Under the pieces are notes generated by a model, which searched no databases, was not told the origin of the DNA, and saw only the letters and a list, made by a program, of their open reading frames with translations. The translations under genes and the position numbers were made by a program. This document shows positions 42,057-50,960 of a DNA stretch of 64,000 nucleotides, in pieces; position 1 is the stretch's first letter; every line of letters starts with the position of its first letter. Source of the stretch: Secundilactobacillus silagei JCM 19001 (GTDB lineage: Bacteria > Bacillota > Bacilli > Lactobacillales > Lactobacillaceae); contig NZ_BCMG01000002.1 of the NCBI RefSeq assembly GCF_002217945.1, positions 186,001 to 250,000 on the forward strand, written 5' to 3'.

Positions 42057-42884
42057 TTAGTGAACTAGTCCAAAATAAGCAATAACCACGATGCCTAAAA
42101 TAATTCGGTACCATCCAAACACTTTAAAGTCGTTTTGTTTGATATAATCAAGAAGGAACTTAATTGACAGGTAGGCCACAATGAAGGAAACCAGTACGCC
42201 AGTTAACAGCACTGCCGATTGGATACCGGTAAAAGAGTTGCCATGCATGAAGTATTTGACGATTTTTAGACCAGACGCGCCAAACATGGTAGGAATGGCT
42301 AAAAAGAATGAGAACTCCGTGGCCACGTATCTTGAGGTGCCAACTAGGATGGCACCCAAAATGGTTGCGCCGGAACGGGAAGTACCGGGAATCAGTGATA
42401 GAATTTGAAAAATACCAATTAAAAGAGCGGTTGTCATGGGTAAATGGGTCAGCTCTGAATACCGCGGTAATCGATGCTGATTAAGTTTTTCAATGAGGAT
42501 AAACAACACCCCATAAACGATTAACGTTACCGAAATGACTTGCCAACTAGTTAGGTGGGCGTCCAGCCAATCATTCAGTGGCAGCCCAATGATCACTGAT
42601 GGGAGCACTGCAACGATCACTTTAGCCCATAGCACCCAAACCTGATGACGTTCAAATACGGTCTTGCTGAAAGATAAAGGGTTCAATTTATTGAAATAAA
42701 TGACAACAACTGCCATAATAGCCCCGAGTTGTATGACGACCATAAACATATTGATAAACGCGGTGGGTTCCTTGAGTTTGACAAATTCATTGGCTAAATA
42801 AAGGTGACCAGTGGAGCTAATTGGTAAAAATTCGGTGACACCTTCGATGATTCCTAAAATGATGGCTTGAATAATCTCAATCAC
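42057..42884 (-). CDS. uppP: Undecaprenyl-diphosphate phosphatase UppP (BacA)
   Basis: A 275-residue integral membrane enzyme recycling the cell-wall lipid carrier. Signature blocks are [19 protein letters not shown] near the N-terminus (catalytic Glu region) and [10 protein letters not shown] with the essential arginine. About eight membrane helices. Members also confer bacitracin tolerance. GGAGGAAAT precedes the ATG. Confidence 0.95.
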   Translation of the reverse strand: MIEIIQAIILGIIEGVTEFLPISSTGHLYLANEFVKLKEPTAFINMFMVVIQLGAIMAVVVIYFNKLNPLSFSKTVFERHQVWVLWAKVIVAVLPSVIIGLPLNDWLDAHLTSWQVISVTLIVYGVLFILIEKLNQHRLPRYSELTHLPMTTALLIGIFQILSLIPGTSRSGATILGAILVGTSRYVATEFSFFLAIPTMFGASGLKIVKYFMHGNSFTGIQSAVLLTGVLVSFIVAYLSIKFLLDYIKQNDFKVFGWYRIILGIVVIAYFGLVH

Positions 42885-43107
42885 GATGACAGATTTCCTC
42901 CGTTGTAACTTTCTGTTTTAACTAAGTTTACGGGGCTGCTGTAAAGTCCGTATTTGAAATGCGTAAAGTTTGTGTAAATGTTACGAAAACCTGTGTTATC
43001 CACGTTTATATTTTTTGAATAAAAGATACATAAATTATTTGTTGTTCACACTGATTGCACATAATGATGAGTGTACCAATATAATGGTGATTTTGGAGAC
43101 GTTAGCG

Positions 43108-43135
43108 TTTACAGTTGTACATAGCTTGTTATAAA
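43108..43135 (+). promoter_or_regulatory. Promoter of the TetR-family gene
   Basis: TTTACA (43108-43113) and TATAAA (43130-43135) are 16 bases apart and 45 bases before the TetR start. The 42885-43180 gap otherwise shows no gene; the uppP promoter must also lie there. Confidence 0.6.
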
Positions 43136-43180
43136 ATTTAACTAACAAAGTTTGAGGATAAAATTACCCAAGGGGGTCAA

Positions 43181-43729
43181 ATGATGGTCTCATATGCACG
43201 CTTGCGAACTCGTAATCAAATAACGATGGCAATGCTGACCTTATTAAAAACTCACCGGATTGAAAACATCGAAGTTACTCAGATCTGTGAAGCAGCATTT
43301 ATAAAGCGCAGTACCTTTTACCGTTATTTTCATGACAAAATTGACCTGACCGAGGCCGTTCTTGATAAGATTTTGGAAGGGTGGCAAAACGACGGTCGAA
43401 CAGAACATACCGCTGCTGAAATTGCTGACTTCTTCATGAATAACTATGATGTGTTATCTCATTTGAGGGTCAATTCGAATAACCGGCACTATGCTGAAAA
43501 TCAGCGACTTTTACAAAATTGGCTGATGACTCAGATTACGCAGGTTGATAAATCTGCGCCGCCGATCGTTAATAAAATTAGAAAATCTCACGATCCCATG
43601 CTGATCAGTTCATTTCTGCTTGAAGGTACGTTTGGTATCTTGTCGCAGATCGACCTAACTAATCAGAGTGACCGGTTGAGAATGAAAGCCTTTCTAATTG
43701 AAGTTGTTGAGAAGATTAATCAGTCTTAG
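43181..43729 (+). CDS. TetR/AcrR-family regulator
   Basis: A 182-residue regulator with the helix-turn-helix IENIEVTQICEAAFIKRSTF-YRYF and a variable C-terminal ligand domain. The ribosome site AAGGGGGT is better spaced for the second ATG (43184) than for the first (43181). No obvious target gene adjoins it: its neighbours are uppP (divergent) and the HxlR gene (convergent). Confidence 0.85.
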   Translation: MMVSYARLRTRNQITMAMLTLLKTHRIENIEVTQICEAAFIKRSTFYRYFHDKIDLTEAVLDKILEGWQNDGRTEHTAAEIADFFMNNYDVLSHLRVNSNNRHYAENQRLLQNWLMTQITQVDKSAPPIVNKIRKSHDPMLISSFLLEGTFGILSQIDLTNQSDRLRMKAFLIEVVEKINQS

Positions 43730-43760
43730 CTTTAGTGATGAAAATAAGAATTTTATAGTA

Positions 43761-43801
43761 GAAAACGCGATTACTCCGGGTATCAGAGTAATCGCGTTTT
43801 C
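43761..43801. terminator. Terminator between the TetR and HxlR genes
   Basis: GAAAACGCGATTACTC and GAGTAATCGCGTTTTC form a perfect 16-base stem with a nine-base loop, followed by TTTTG. Confidence 0.9.
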
Positions 43802-43824
43802 TTTTGAGTTCGACACCGATAGTC

Positions 43825-44205
43825 TTACTGTTGACTAGGTGTCAGGTTCACATCGTCACGGTGGCGCAGTTCAATGGATTCGCCCTCAGAGCGGCGTTCG
43901 TCAATGTTTTCTTCACCCCAAGTGCAGAGCTGGTTTAAAATCTTATTCAGACTTTCGCCCCGTTTAGTGAGGGAGTATTCAACCTTGGGCGGTACTTGTT
44001 CGTAGACGTGACGGTTGACGATGCCATCGTCTTCCAGTTCGCGTAACTGCTGGGTCAGCATCTTTTGCGTGATCTGCGGAATAGCCCGTTTGAGTTCACT
44101 AGTCCGCATCGTAGCGTGCCGTAAATGGCATAAAATAATTGCTTTCCATTTACCGCCAATAATTTCCATGGTGGCTTCAACGCCAATATTATAGGTTTTT
44201 GCCAT
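43825..44205 (-). CDS. HxlR-family transcriptional regulator
   Basis: The 126-residue winged-helix protein has GVEATMEIIGGKWKAIILCH, TSELKRAIPQITQKMLTQQL and PKVEYSLTKRGESL, all diagnostic of HxlR/DUF24. It starts at the ATG ending at 44205 with AGGAGG upstream; a 6-codon longer start is possible. There is no N-terminal cysteine, unlike the redox-sensing subclass. It is divergent from an MFS exporter gene with a strong palindrome between, so it probably represses that gene and itself. Confidence 0.92.
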   Translation of the reverse strand: MAKTYNIGVEATMEIIGGKWKAIILCHLRHATMRTSELKRAIPQITQKMLTQQLRELEDDGIVNRHVYEQVPPKVEYSLTKRGESLNKILNQLCTWGEENIDERRSEGESIELRHRDDVNLTPSQQ

Positions 44206-44219
44206 ATTTCCTCCTATGG

Positions 44220-44284
44220 GCACTAAAAAGTGGGTATAGCACTTTTTAGTGCGTAATTGTTCTTTTGAATGGTATCAGTATAAT
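44220..44284 (+). promoter_or_regulatory. HxlR operator and MFS promoter
   Basis: A perfect inverted repeat GCACTAAAAAGTG-N7-CACTTTTTAGTGC covers 44220-44252. Immediately downstream a promoter TTGTTC-N16-TATAAT (44257-44284) faces the MFS gene. The palindrome lies upstream of the -35 on the MFS side and 15 bases before the HxlR start on the other side, a good site for shared control by HxlR. Confidence 0.8.
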
Positions 44285-44339
44285 GGTTTCTTGTACGTTA
44301 TGCAACGACTGCAGCAAATACAGGGAGGAACTATTAAAG

Positions 44340-45518
44340 ATGTTAAATGAACAACGACAATCAAATACCGCTACTTGGACACTGCTGGCATTGGCGCTCA
44401 GTGCTTTTGCTATCGGGTCCACCGAATTTATCAGCGTTGGGGTCATGCCGCTGATCATTCAAACGTTTGGCGTCAGTCTCAGTACGGCTGGGATGACGGT
44501 TTCCATCTACGCGGCGGGGATTACCATTGGGGCACCGCTATTGACCTCTTTGACCAGTAAGTTTGAGCGTAAACAGTTGCTGATCGCCGTGATGGTGACT
44601 TTTATTATTGGCAATCTGATTACTGCTGCAGCGCCGACTTTCGGTATTTTACTGGCTGGTCGGGTGGTCGCCGCCTTTGCTCATGGCCTATTTATGTCCG
44701 TTGCCACGGTGATTGCGGCCAGCGTGGTACCAATGAATCGGCGGGCATCCGCCATTGCCACCATGTTTACTGGACTGACGGTAGCTACTGTGACTGGGGT
44801 ACCACTGGGAACCTTTATCGGGCAGCACGCTAGCTGGCGGATGTCATTTGTGGTCATTGCCACCATTGGTTTACTAGCACTGATTGGCAACCAGCTCTTG
44901 GTACCGGCAAAATTACCGAAGCCGGTCGCATCGAAACGTGGCGGGTTATTGCGAATCTTAAAACAGCGCGACTTGATGCTGAGTTTGGTGATCACTGCGT
45001 TAGGTTATGGGGCTAGTTTTCCAGTTTACACGTATCTGACGACAATTCTTGGTAAGGCTGGCTGGTCAACGAGTCTCATCGTGGTGTTACTGATTGCGTA
45101 TGGTCTAGCGGTGGCAATCGGCAACGTTGCTGGTGGCCGGTTTGCTAACTTGAATCCCCTGGGTGCGTTAACCAAGATGTTTGCGGCGTTGGCGTTAGTC
45201 ATGTTAGTCATGATTTTTGGTATCTCAGCGCACGTAGTCGGATTGATTTTAGTGCTCGCCATGGGGCTATTAGCCTTTATGAACGTCCCTGGACTGCAGC
45301 TATATACCATGCAGATTGCGGAGGATAAGCTGCCAGAAGATGCGCAACTGGCTTCTTCTTTGAACATCTCATTTTTCAATATTGGTATCATGATTGGATC
45401 GTTTTCGGGCGGTCAGATCGTTAACCAGTTGGGGTTAATGTGGACGCCAATTGCCGGACTGATGATGAGTTTACTGGCATTACTATTAGTTCAAGTTGCC
45501 AAACGGCTACTTAAATAA
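44340..45518 (+). CDS. MFS transporter, DHA1-type efflux permease
   Basis: A 392-residue protein with 12 predicted membrane helices. It contains the antiporter motif C region (TGVPLGTFIGQ) and the opening ALALSAFAIGSTEFISVGVMP, typical of the AraJ/PbuE-like drug or sugar efflux proteins. It starts at ATG 44340 after AGGGAGGA; an earlier in-frame start at 44265 lies in the promoter. It is controlled by the divergent HxlR protein. Substrate unknown. Confidence 0.9.
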   Translation: MLNEQRQSNTATWTLLALALSAFAIGSTEFISVGVMPLIIQTFGVSLSTAGMTVSIYAAGITIGAPLLTSLTSKFERKQLLIAVMVTFIIGNLITAAAPTFGILLAGRVVAAFAHGLFMSVATVIAASVVPMNRRASAIATMFTGLTVATVTGVPLGTFIGQHASWRMSFVVIATIGLLALIGNQLLVPAKLPKPVASKRGGLLRILKQRDLMLSLVITALGYGASFPVYTYLTTILGKAGWSTSLIVVLLIAYGLAVAIGNVAGGRFANLNPLGALTKMFAALALVMLVMIFGISAHVVGLILVLAMGLLAFMNVPGLQLYTMQIAEDKLPEDAQLASSLNISFFNIGIMIGSFSGGQIVNQLGLMWTPIAGLMMSLLALLLVQVAKRLLK

Positions 45519-45523
45519 GGATC

Positions 45524-45572
45524 AACAGGCTCTAAGACATTTTCCGAAACGGAAGTGGTCTTAGAGCCTGTT
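45524..45572. terminator. Bidirectional terminator after the MFS gene
   Basis: AACAGGCTCTAAGAC and GTCTTAGAGCCTGTT form a perfect 15-base stem with a 19-base loop (containing TTCCGAAACGGAA, itself a hairpin), followed by TTTT. Confidence 0.88.
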
Positions 45573-45583
45573 TTTTAGTTCAA

Positions 45584-46168
45584 TTAAGCTGGTAAATTAG
45601 CGAGTAACGTTTCACTATCGGTGACCCAGCCGACCCGTGGAAAAATTTTGGCGAAGAAGAATTGGTGACTTTCCGGATCACGGTCAGCACAGGCGTCCGA
45701 TACTGTAATCAGCCGATAATGTTGCTGATAGGCGTCCAACGCAGTCGCGTAGACACCGTTTGAACTGGAGACTCCAGTAAGAATGATGGTGTCGATACCG
45801 CGACGTCGAAGCTGTAGATCTAGGTCGGTACCAAAGAAGGCACCGGGATTTTGTTTGTTAATGATCATCACGTTTTTCGCAAACGGATCATGGGCGATCG
45901 GCATCATTAACTGAGCGGTATTCGGTGTGGTTGAGCCATTTTGATCATTCTCCTTAAATGGAAACAGGGTTTGAACTGAGTGAACATTGACCGTGACTTG
46001 AACGATGAGCGCGGCGGTGTTTGTCAATCGTTCAGCTAACCGATTATTGACTTTAAGGACCTGATCAGCGGAACTGGGACCAATCGTTTTGGCCGCGAGA
46101 ATGTTATTTTGCAGATCGATTGCGACAAAAGCAGTGTGTGCAAGGTTAATTTGAGGTAAATTGGACAT
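45584..46168 (-). CDS. Isochorismatase-family cysteine hydrolase
   Basis: A 194-residue protein: catalytic Asp in FVAIDLQNNIL (residue about 18), Lys region, and GVSSSNGVYATALDAYQ, where the usual active-site cysteine of the family (GVxTNxCV) is replaced by Asn-Gly (SSNGV). So the nucleophile cysteine seems to be missing. Many lactobacillar isochorismatase-like proteins share this. Hydrolytic activity is uncertain. Confidence 0.8.
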   Translation of the reverse strand: MSNLPQINLAHTAFVAIDLQNNILAAKTIGPSSADQVLKVNNRLAERLTNTAALIVQVTVNVHSVQTLFPFKENDQNGSTTPNTAQLMMPIAHDPFAKNVMIINKQNPGAFFGTDLDLQLRRRGIDTIILTGVSSSNGVYATALDAYQQHYRLITVSDACADRDPESHQFFFAKIFPRVGWVTDSETLLANLPA

Positions 46169-46202
46169 TTTAAGACCTGACTTTCTGATGACTTACTATT
46201 AA

Positions 46203-47693
46203 TTATAGCGCAACAACTTTAGTACTGATGGCATCGATAAAATCGCGGTCGTGTTCCGTGACCAGCATGGTAGGCTGAACGTTTTGAATGACGGTGACTA
46301 ATTGATCCTGATTGAAGACGTCCAGGTAGTTCAGCGGTTCATCCCAGAGGTAAAGGCCGGTGGGGGTGGCTAGACTAGCCGCCAGTTCCACCTTCTTTTG
46401 CTGACCGGCAGAGAGCTGTTGAATCGGTGTTTGGAAGGCTGAACGCGGCATCCCCAATTTCTTGAGGTTGTTTAAAAGGTCCTGGTAGTGCAGCTGCCGT
46501 TTTTCGGCAAATTTAGTTAAAGTGCCGACGTTATTGGGATAGTGCTGACGAACAATGCTGCGAGCAGCCGTTTGCGCCAGTTTAATTTCACCGGTGATGG
46601 TGCCCTTGAAGTGACCCAAGATGGCCGCAATCAAGGAACTTTTACCGCTGCCATTGGGACCAATCAAAGCGACACGGTCACCCTTATTGAGTTCAAAGCT
46701 GACTGGCTTAGCGAAAAGCGGCGAACCATCATAGCTTAACTGGACGTTGCGCACCCGCAGTAACGTCGCGTGATGATCCGGTTGATAATTCATTTTTAAG
46801 GGGTCGATAAACTCGACATTTTGCAGCAGTGACTCTTTATCCGTGATGGCTTTGTCCATTCGGTGTTCCAAATTTTTCGCCTTTTGCATGACCCGAGCCG
46901 AACGGGCACCAATAAAGCCGGTATTATTAATCGAGCCGCTGCCTTTTTGATGCGGGTTGCCGTACTTGTCACCTTCGCGATTTTGACTCCACTGCCGTTT
47001 GTTGGCAGCCGTTTCTTTTAGGCGGCCAATATCGTGGCGCAACTTGGATTGTTCTGCATATTCAGTCTGGTCCTTCAATTTTTTAGCTTGTTCATAAGCC
47101 GAATAATTACCTTGGGTCAAGACTAATTGCTGTTTTTCGATGGTCAGCGTGTGGTCAGTAGCCACGTCTAAGAAGTGCCGGTCGTGAGAAATGACGATGA
47201 AGCCCTGTTGCTTTTGGTGCAGGTAGGCCGCGATTTGATCCCGACCGGCAATGTCTAAATGGTTAGTGGGCTCATCTAGCAATGGAAAGCCGGTATTGCT
47301 AGCAAAGGTGGCTGCCAGCAAGACTTTGGTCTGCTCACCGCCAGAGAGGCTGTCAAAGGCGCGGTAGAGAATACCGTCATCAGTGTGCATCAGGCTCAGT
47401 TCGCGCTGGACTTCCCACAGTTCAGCAGTGGTGGCTTTCTCCGCGATGACCCAAGCATCCTGAGTCGGGTCTTTAACGGGTTGGGGAAAATACAGCGGTT
47501 CTAGTGGCATGGAAATGTGGCCTGAACCGCTGAGTACCCCACGAATCAAATTCAGCAGGGTGGTTTTGCCGCGGCCGTTACGACCGGTTAGACCAAGCTT
47601 CCAGCTATTGTCAAAGGTGAGGTTTTGTTTCGTAAATAAGTCCGGTTGCCCGGGATAGGCAAAGGATAAATTAGTCATTTGAATAGTCGACAT
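46203..47693 (-). CDS. Lsa-type ABC-F ribosomal protection protein
   Basis: A 496-residue ABC-F protein without membrane helices. It has two ATPase domains with Walker A TGRNGRGKTTL and GPNGSGKSSL, signatures SLSGGEQTKV and QLSAGQQKKVELA, and Walker B DEPTNHLD and DEPLNYLD. The linker NTGFIGARSARVMQKAKNLE is typical of Lsa proteins, which protect ribosomes from lincosamides, streptogramin A and pleuromutilins. I start at the ATG 47691-47693 (TTGGAGG upstream) rather than 17 codons earlier. An attenuator leader precedes it. As a native chromosomal gene, actual resistance is not certain. Confidence 0.9.
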   Translation of the reverse strand: MSTIQMTNLSFAYPGQPDLFTKQNLTFDNSWKLGLTGRNGRGKTTLLNLIRGVLSGSGHISMPLEPLYFPQPVKDPTQDAWVIAEKATTAELWEVQRELSLMHTDDGILYRAFDSLSGGEQTKVLLAATFASNTGFPLLDEPTNHLDIAGRDQIAAYLHQKQQGFIVISHDRHFLDVATDHTLTIEKQQLVLTQGNYSAYEQAKKLKDQTEYAEQSKLRHDIGRLKETAANKRQWSQNREGDKYGNPHQKGSGSINNTGFIGARSARVMQKAKNLEHRMDKAITDKESLLQNVEFIDPLKMNYQPDHHATLLRVRNVQLSYDGSPLFAKPVSFELNKGDRVALIGPNGSGKSSLIAAILGHFKGTITGEIKLAQTAARSIVRQHYPNNVGTLTKFAEKRQLHYQDLLNNLKKLGMPRSAFQTPIQQLSAGQQKKVELAASLATPTGLYLWDEPLNYLDVFNQDQLVTVIQNVQPTMLVTEHDRDFIDAISTKVVAL

Positions 47694-47742
47694 AATGAGG
47701 TACCTCCAATCTCTGGGCGGGCACCGTGGCAATTTAGACATC

Positions 47743-47930
47743 AAAAAAGCACCTGAGAACGATTCTCCAGGTGCTTACTCGCATACTCATATGCGTTTAG
47801 GCTCGCTAGAGAAGGTCTAGGTCAATGCCAGAACTGCGCAGTATTCCCCTGTAACGGGAATCACGGTGCTAGGTTCTAACGGTTGACTTAGATCTTCAAT
47901 GGGCGATACCTCCTCTTGGTTTTGTGTAGC
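47743..47930 (-). promoter_or_regulatory. Attenuator leader of the ABC-F gene with short upstream ORF
   Basis: The leader (minus strand) carries AGGAGG at plus 47909-47914, nine bases before TTG AAG ATC TAA (47888-47899), a three-codon reading frame. Near the gene a terminator AAGCACCTGGAGAA-TCG-TTCTCAGGTGCTT with six U residues (47743-47776) lies about 50 bases before the ABC-F start. A ribosome site with a minimal ORF plus a terminator is the layout of antibiotic-induced attenuation known for ABC-F genes such as vmlR. A longer overlapping frame from ATT (47900) is possible. No T-box motif is present. Confidence 0.7.
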
Positions 47931-47993
47931 ATTAAAATAACATGGTTTTTGTGGTGGTGTCAAATCGTAATTCTTGGATTGTGGTTAAAGTAC

Positions 47994-48296
47994 GCTGCAC
48001 TCCGGGCGCTTCGGGGCTGGAACGTGGTGGCTCGCTCCGGAGCTAATAATCTTACATAGCCGAAACGTGCTCCACGAGGCAGAGAGCTATATATAAGGCA
48101 CTTAAACCATAAACCCAAGTTCGGGGTTTATGGTTTAAGTGCCTTATACACCGCTCTCTTAACGCCTCGTTCCACACTCTGCCTTAACTGGATCTCCTCC
48201 GTCTCGCGTGAAACTAAGAAGTAGTCGCTGCTTCGCACCGCCAACTCCCAAGTTTCACCTTCACCACTGAGCCCCAGCGCCCTCCGTTTCGCTCAC
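47994..48296 (-). repeat. Structured repeat family 1, copy D, interrupted by family 2 copy H3
   Basis: The minus-strand element has the constant parts GCGAGACGGAGGAGATCC (48190-48207) and TAGCTCCGGAGCGA (48032-48045), but they are separated by H3 (about 48050-48186). The outer arms here are GGAGGGCGCTGGGGCTC and its partner around 48003-48018 and 48270-48284, different from copies A-C yet complementary to each other. The first hairpin pairs GTGAAACT with AGTTTCAC. The leading TTTGCG-type hairpin is not recognisable. Confidence 0.75.
48050..48186 (+). repeat. Structured repeat family 2, copy H3 (nested)
   Basis: Starts with CATAGCCGAAACGTGCTCC, then AGGCAGAGAGC, a long perfect core hairpin with arms of about 25 bases (48093-48117 region with the partner 48124-48149, apical AAGTTCGG), then GCTCTCTTAACGCC and TTCCACACTC. 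It replaces the segment between the two constant blocks of copy D, as if inserted there. Confidence 0.75.
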
Positions 48297-48330
48297 AGAA
48301 CATGAACTATCATAAATTGTAAATAATGAA

Positions 48331-50856
48331 TTACTTACTGCTAGGTTCTCCAAACTTCCCCCAATGTTTTGCCAAATATTTCACTGTCAGGCTACCTTGC
48401 TGTTTGACTAAGTCTAATGGTTTACCAGCTGCCACAATTTTACCGCCGGCAGCCCCGCCACGCGGTCCCATATCGATAAGATAATCGGCATTGAGCATTA
48501 GATCCACATCATGTGTGATGATAAGGATCGTGGCACCATTGATTCGTAGTTTATCGATAATTTGCAGCAGGGTTTGAACGTCTAGCGGATGCAGGCCGAT
48601 TGATGGTTCATCGAAGACGAAGAGCGTGCCAGCTTCCTTTTTGGTCAAGTGACTGACTAACTTGAGCCGTTGCGCTTCACCACCAGATAAGGCTGGCGTG
48701 CTTTCACCTAGATGCAGATAAGCTAAGCCGACTTCCTGAAGCTGCTTTAACTGATGTTCAATTTTCGGGACGTCCTTGAAAACGGGGATGGCATCTTCAA
48801 CCGACAAGTTTAAGAGGTCAACGATTGAATAGCCATGCCATTTGATCTGCTGAATTTCATCTTTGTAGCGGGCACCGTGGCACACGGGGCAGACTTCCTC
48901 CATGTCGGGCAGGTACTGAATATCCAGTGTGATATTACCGAGGCCACCGCAGTTGGGGCAGGCGCCCTGTTTATTATTGTAAGAGAAATAGGCGATGCCG
49001 TACCCCTTAGCTTTGGATTCCGGTAAATTAGCAAACATATGTCGCAAAGCATTCATGATGCTGGTGTAGGTTGCCAGAGTCGAGCGGGCATTTTTACCCA
49101 CTGGACTGGCATCCACACTGACCACGTCTTGTAGGTCTGTGGTAAGTTCACTGACTTGTTTGGGTAGTTTTTGTTGTTTCTTACGCGCTTGGATGGCTGG
49201 TACCAGTGAATCAATAATCAGGCTGGTTTTGCCGGCACCAGAGAATCCTGTGATGGCTGTAACTTGGTTATCTGGGAAACTTGTGTCAACGTTATGCAGG
49301 TTGAAATGATCACTGATTTTGAGATGGGTCATTTGGCCAGTTGGTTTTTTAGCAGCGTGTTTTTGCTGCAAAATATCCGCGTGACCAGAGATAAAGGGGC
49401 CAATCAATGATTTCGGGTTAGTCACTAAGCTTTTAGGTGTTCCTTGTGCAATGACTTGGCCGCCTTCGTCACCAGAACCGGGGCCAATTTCAATCACCCA
49501 GTCAGCGGCGGCAATAATGTCGACTTCATGATCCACGACCACCAGCGAATTCCCTTGAGCGATCAACTGGCGGAACACGTTGATCAAACCGTGAATATTA
49601 TCCGGATGCAGGCCAATTGAGGGCTCATCCAAAACGTATAAGACACCAGTAGTTTCAGTACGCAGTGTCCGGGCCAGTTGAATTCGTTGCAGTTCGCCGG
49701 TCGATAACGTATTGCCGCTGCGAGAAAGGCTGAGGTATTCTAGGCCCAACTCCAGTAGTGGCCGTAAGTTATCATCTAATTCGGTAAACAGAATTTTAGC
49801 TAGTGAGGCCATGTCATCAGGTAATGCTTCCTTGGTGTCAGCTTCCCATTTGGCTAAATCATTGAGCTGCATGTCAGCTACTTCGGCAATGTTTTTACCG
49901 CCGACTAACTGCTTCAATCGCACTGGATTTAGCCGTGAACCGTGGCAAGTGGGGCAGGTTGAAAAATGATAGAACTGATTGATTCGCGCAATTGACCGCT
50001 CACTGGTATTGGACTTGATGGAGTCTTCAACGGCGACATATGCGTTTTCGTACAGCGCGTTATCCATGTGAAAGACCCGGCCGGTCCCAGAACTGATATT
50101 GACCGGATGAGTTGTTCTTTCCCCATGCAAGACGATATCGCGTTCATGGTCGGTGAGGTCTTTGTAAGGTACATCAGTCCGAACGCCTAAAGTGGCGACA
50201 ACTTTTGGCATAAAATTACGGCCGGGCAGATGCCAGGAAGCGACCACGCCTTGATCAATGGTCAGGTTTTCGTCACCAATCAGCTTGTCTTCATCGAGCT
50301 TGCGGACAACGCCTAAACCGTGACAGGTGGGGCAGGCACCAGTGGAATTAAACGAGAAGTCTTCGGCGCTAGTTGCCATGAAACGAATGCCACAAGTGGG
50401 ACAGGTGATCTTGCCCATTTCATCACCCAAGATATCCATTGTTTGGGCAATTTTGATGGTGGGCGGAATTCGGTGACCATTGGGACAGACGATTGAGCCT
50501 AGCCGTGAAAAGATCAGTCGGATCACGTTAAAGGCTTCGGTGAGGGAGCCCACCGTGGATCGTTCTGACGGAATATTTGGTCGCTGGCGCAGCGCCAAAG
50601 CGGATGGAATGTGCTTAACGGACTGCACCTGTGATTTTTTATTTTGGGCGATTCGCCGGCGAGTATAGGTCGACAGGGCATCCAAGTACCGTCTGGAACC
50701 TTCAGCGTATAGAATCCCCATGGCCAGGGAACTTTTCCCTGATCCGGAGGGGCCGGAAATGGCGACAAACTTATTTAACGGAATATCAACATCGATATTT
50801 TTCAGGTTATTGACGTTACCGCCGCGAACTTCAATATGATCAATTGGCTGAACCAC
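48331..50856 (-). CDS. UvrA-family paralogue (class II UvrA2-like ATPase)
   Basis: An 841-residue ABC-type ATPase related to excinuclease subunit A. It has Walker A GPSGSGKSSLA near the N-terminus and GFSGAGKTS in the second half, signatures TLSTGELQRIQLARTL and ALSGGEAQRLKLVSHL, and zinc-finger cysteines CPTC/CPTCHG and CPNCGG/CPVCHG. It is about 100 residues shorter than housekeeping UvrA, in keeping with paralogues lacking the UvrB-binding domain; such proteins have been linked to drug or DNA-damage tolerance. The start ATG lies at 50854-50856. Confidence 0.88.
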   Translation of the reverse strand: MVQPIDHIEVRGGNVNNLKNIDVDIPLNKFVAISGPSGSGKSSLAMGILYAEGSRRYLDALSTYTRRRIAQNKKSQVQSVKHIPSALALRQRPNIPSERSTVGSLTEAFNVIRLIFSRLGSIVCPNGHRIPPTIKIAQTMDILGDEMGKITCPTCGIRFMATSAEDFSFNSTGACPTCHGLGVVRKLDEDKLIGDENLTIDQGVVASWHLPGRNFMPKVVATLGVRTDVPYKDLTDHERDIVLHGERTTHPVNISSGTGRVFHMDNALYENAYVAVEDSIKSNTSERSIARINQFYHFSTCPTCHGSRLNPVRLKQLVGGKNIAEVADMQLNDLAKWEADTKEALPDDMASLAKILFTELDDNLRPLLELGLEYLSLSRSGNTLSTGELQRIQLARTLRTETTGVLYVLDEPSIGLHPDNIHGLINVFRQLIAQGNSLVVVDHEVDIIAAADWVIEIGPGSGDEGGQVIAQGTPKSLVTNPKSLIGPFISGHADILQQKHAAKKPTGQMTHLKISDHFNLHNVDTSFPDNQVTAITGFSGAGKTSLIIDSLVPAIQARKKQQKLPKQVSELTTDLQDVVSVDASPVGKNARSTLATYTSIMNALRHMFANLPESKAKGYGIAYFSYNNKQGACPNCGGLGNITLDIQYLPDMEEVCPVCHGARYKDEIQQIKWHGYSIVDLLNLSVEDAIPVFKDVPKIEHQLKQLQEVGLAYLHLGESTPALSGGEAQRLKLVSHLTKKEAGTLFVFDEPSIGLHPLDVQTLLQIIDKLRINGATILIITHDVDLMLNADYLIDMGPRGGAAGGKIVAAGKPLDLVKQQGSLTVKYLAKHWGKFGEPSSK

Positions 50857-50960
50857 ATGAGCACCTGACTTTCTGTTAATGAATAGGTCTATTCTAACGT
50901 AAATTTGGTGATGGTGAAAATGCGTTTAATGTGGCAGTACGGAAAAGAGCCTTGTTAAGC

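Noticed and set aside
41974-42114. Longer start of the IscA-fold protein
   Set aside because: It overlaps the 3' end of uppP and lacks a ribosome site; the ATG at 41971-41973 has AGGAAGTG.
47745-47930. T-box or amino-acid riboswitch upstream of the ABC-F gene
   Set aside because: The GGGTGGNACC T-box sequence is missing; the leader fits translational attenuation instead.
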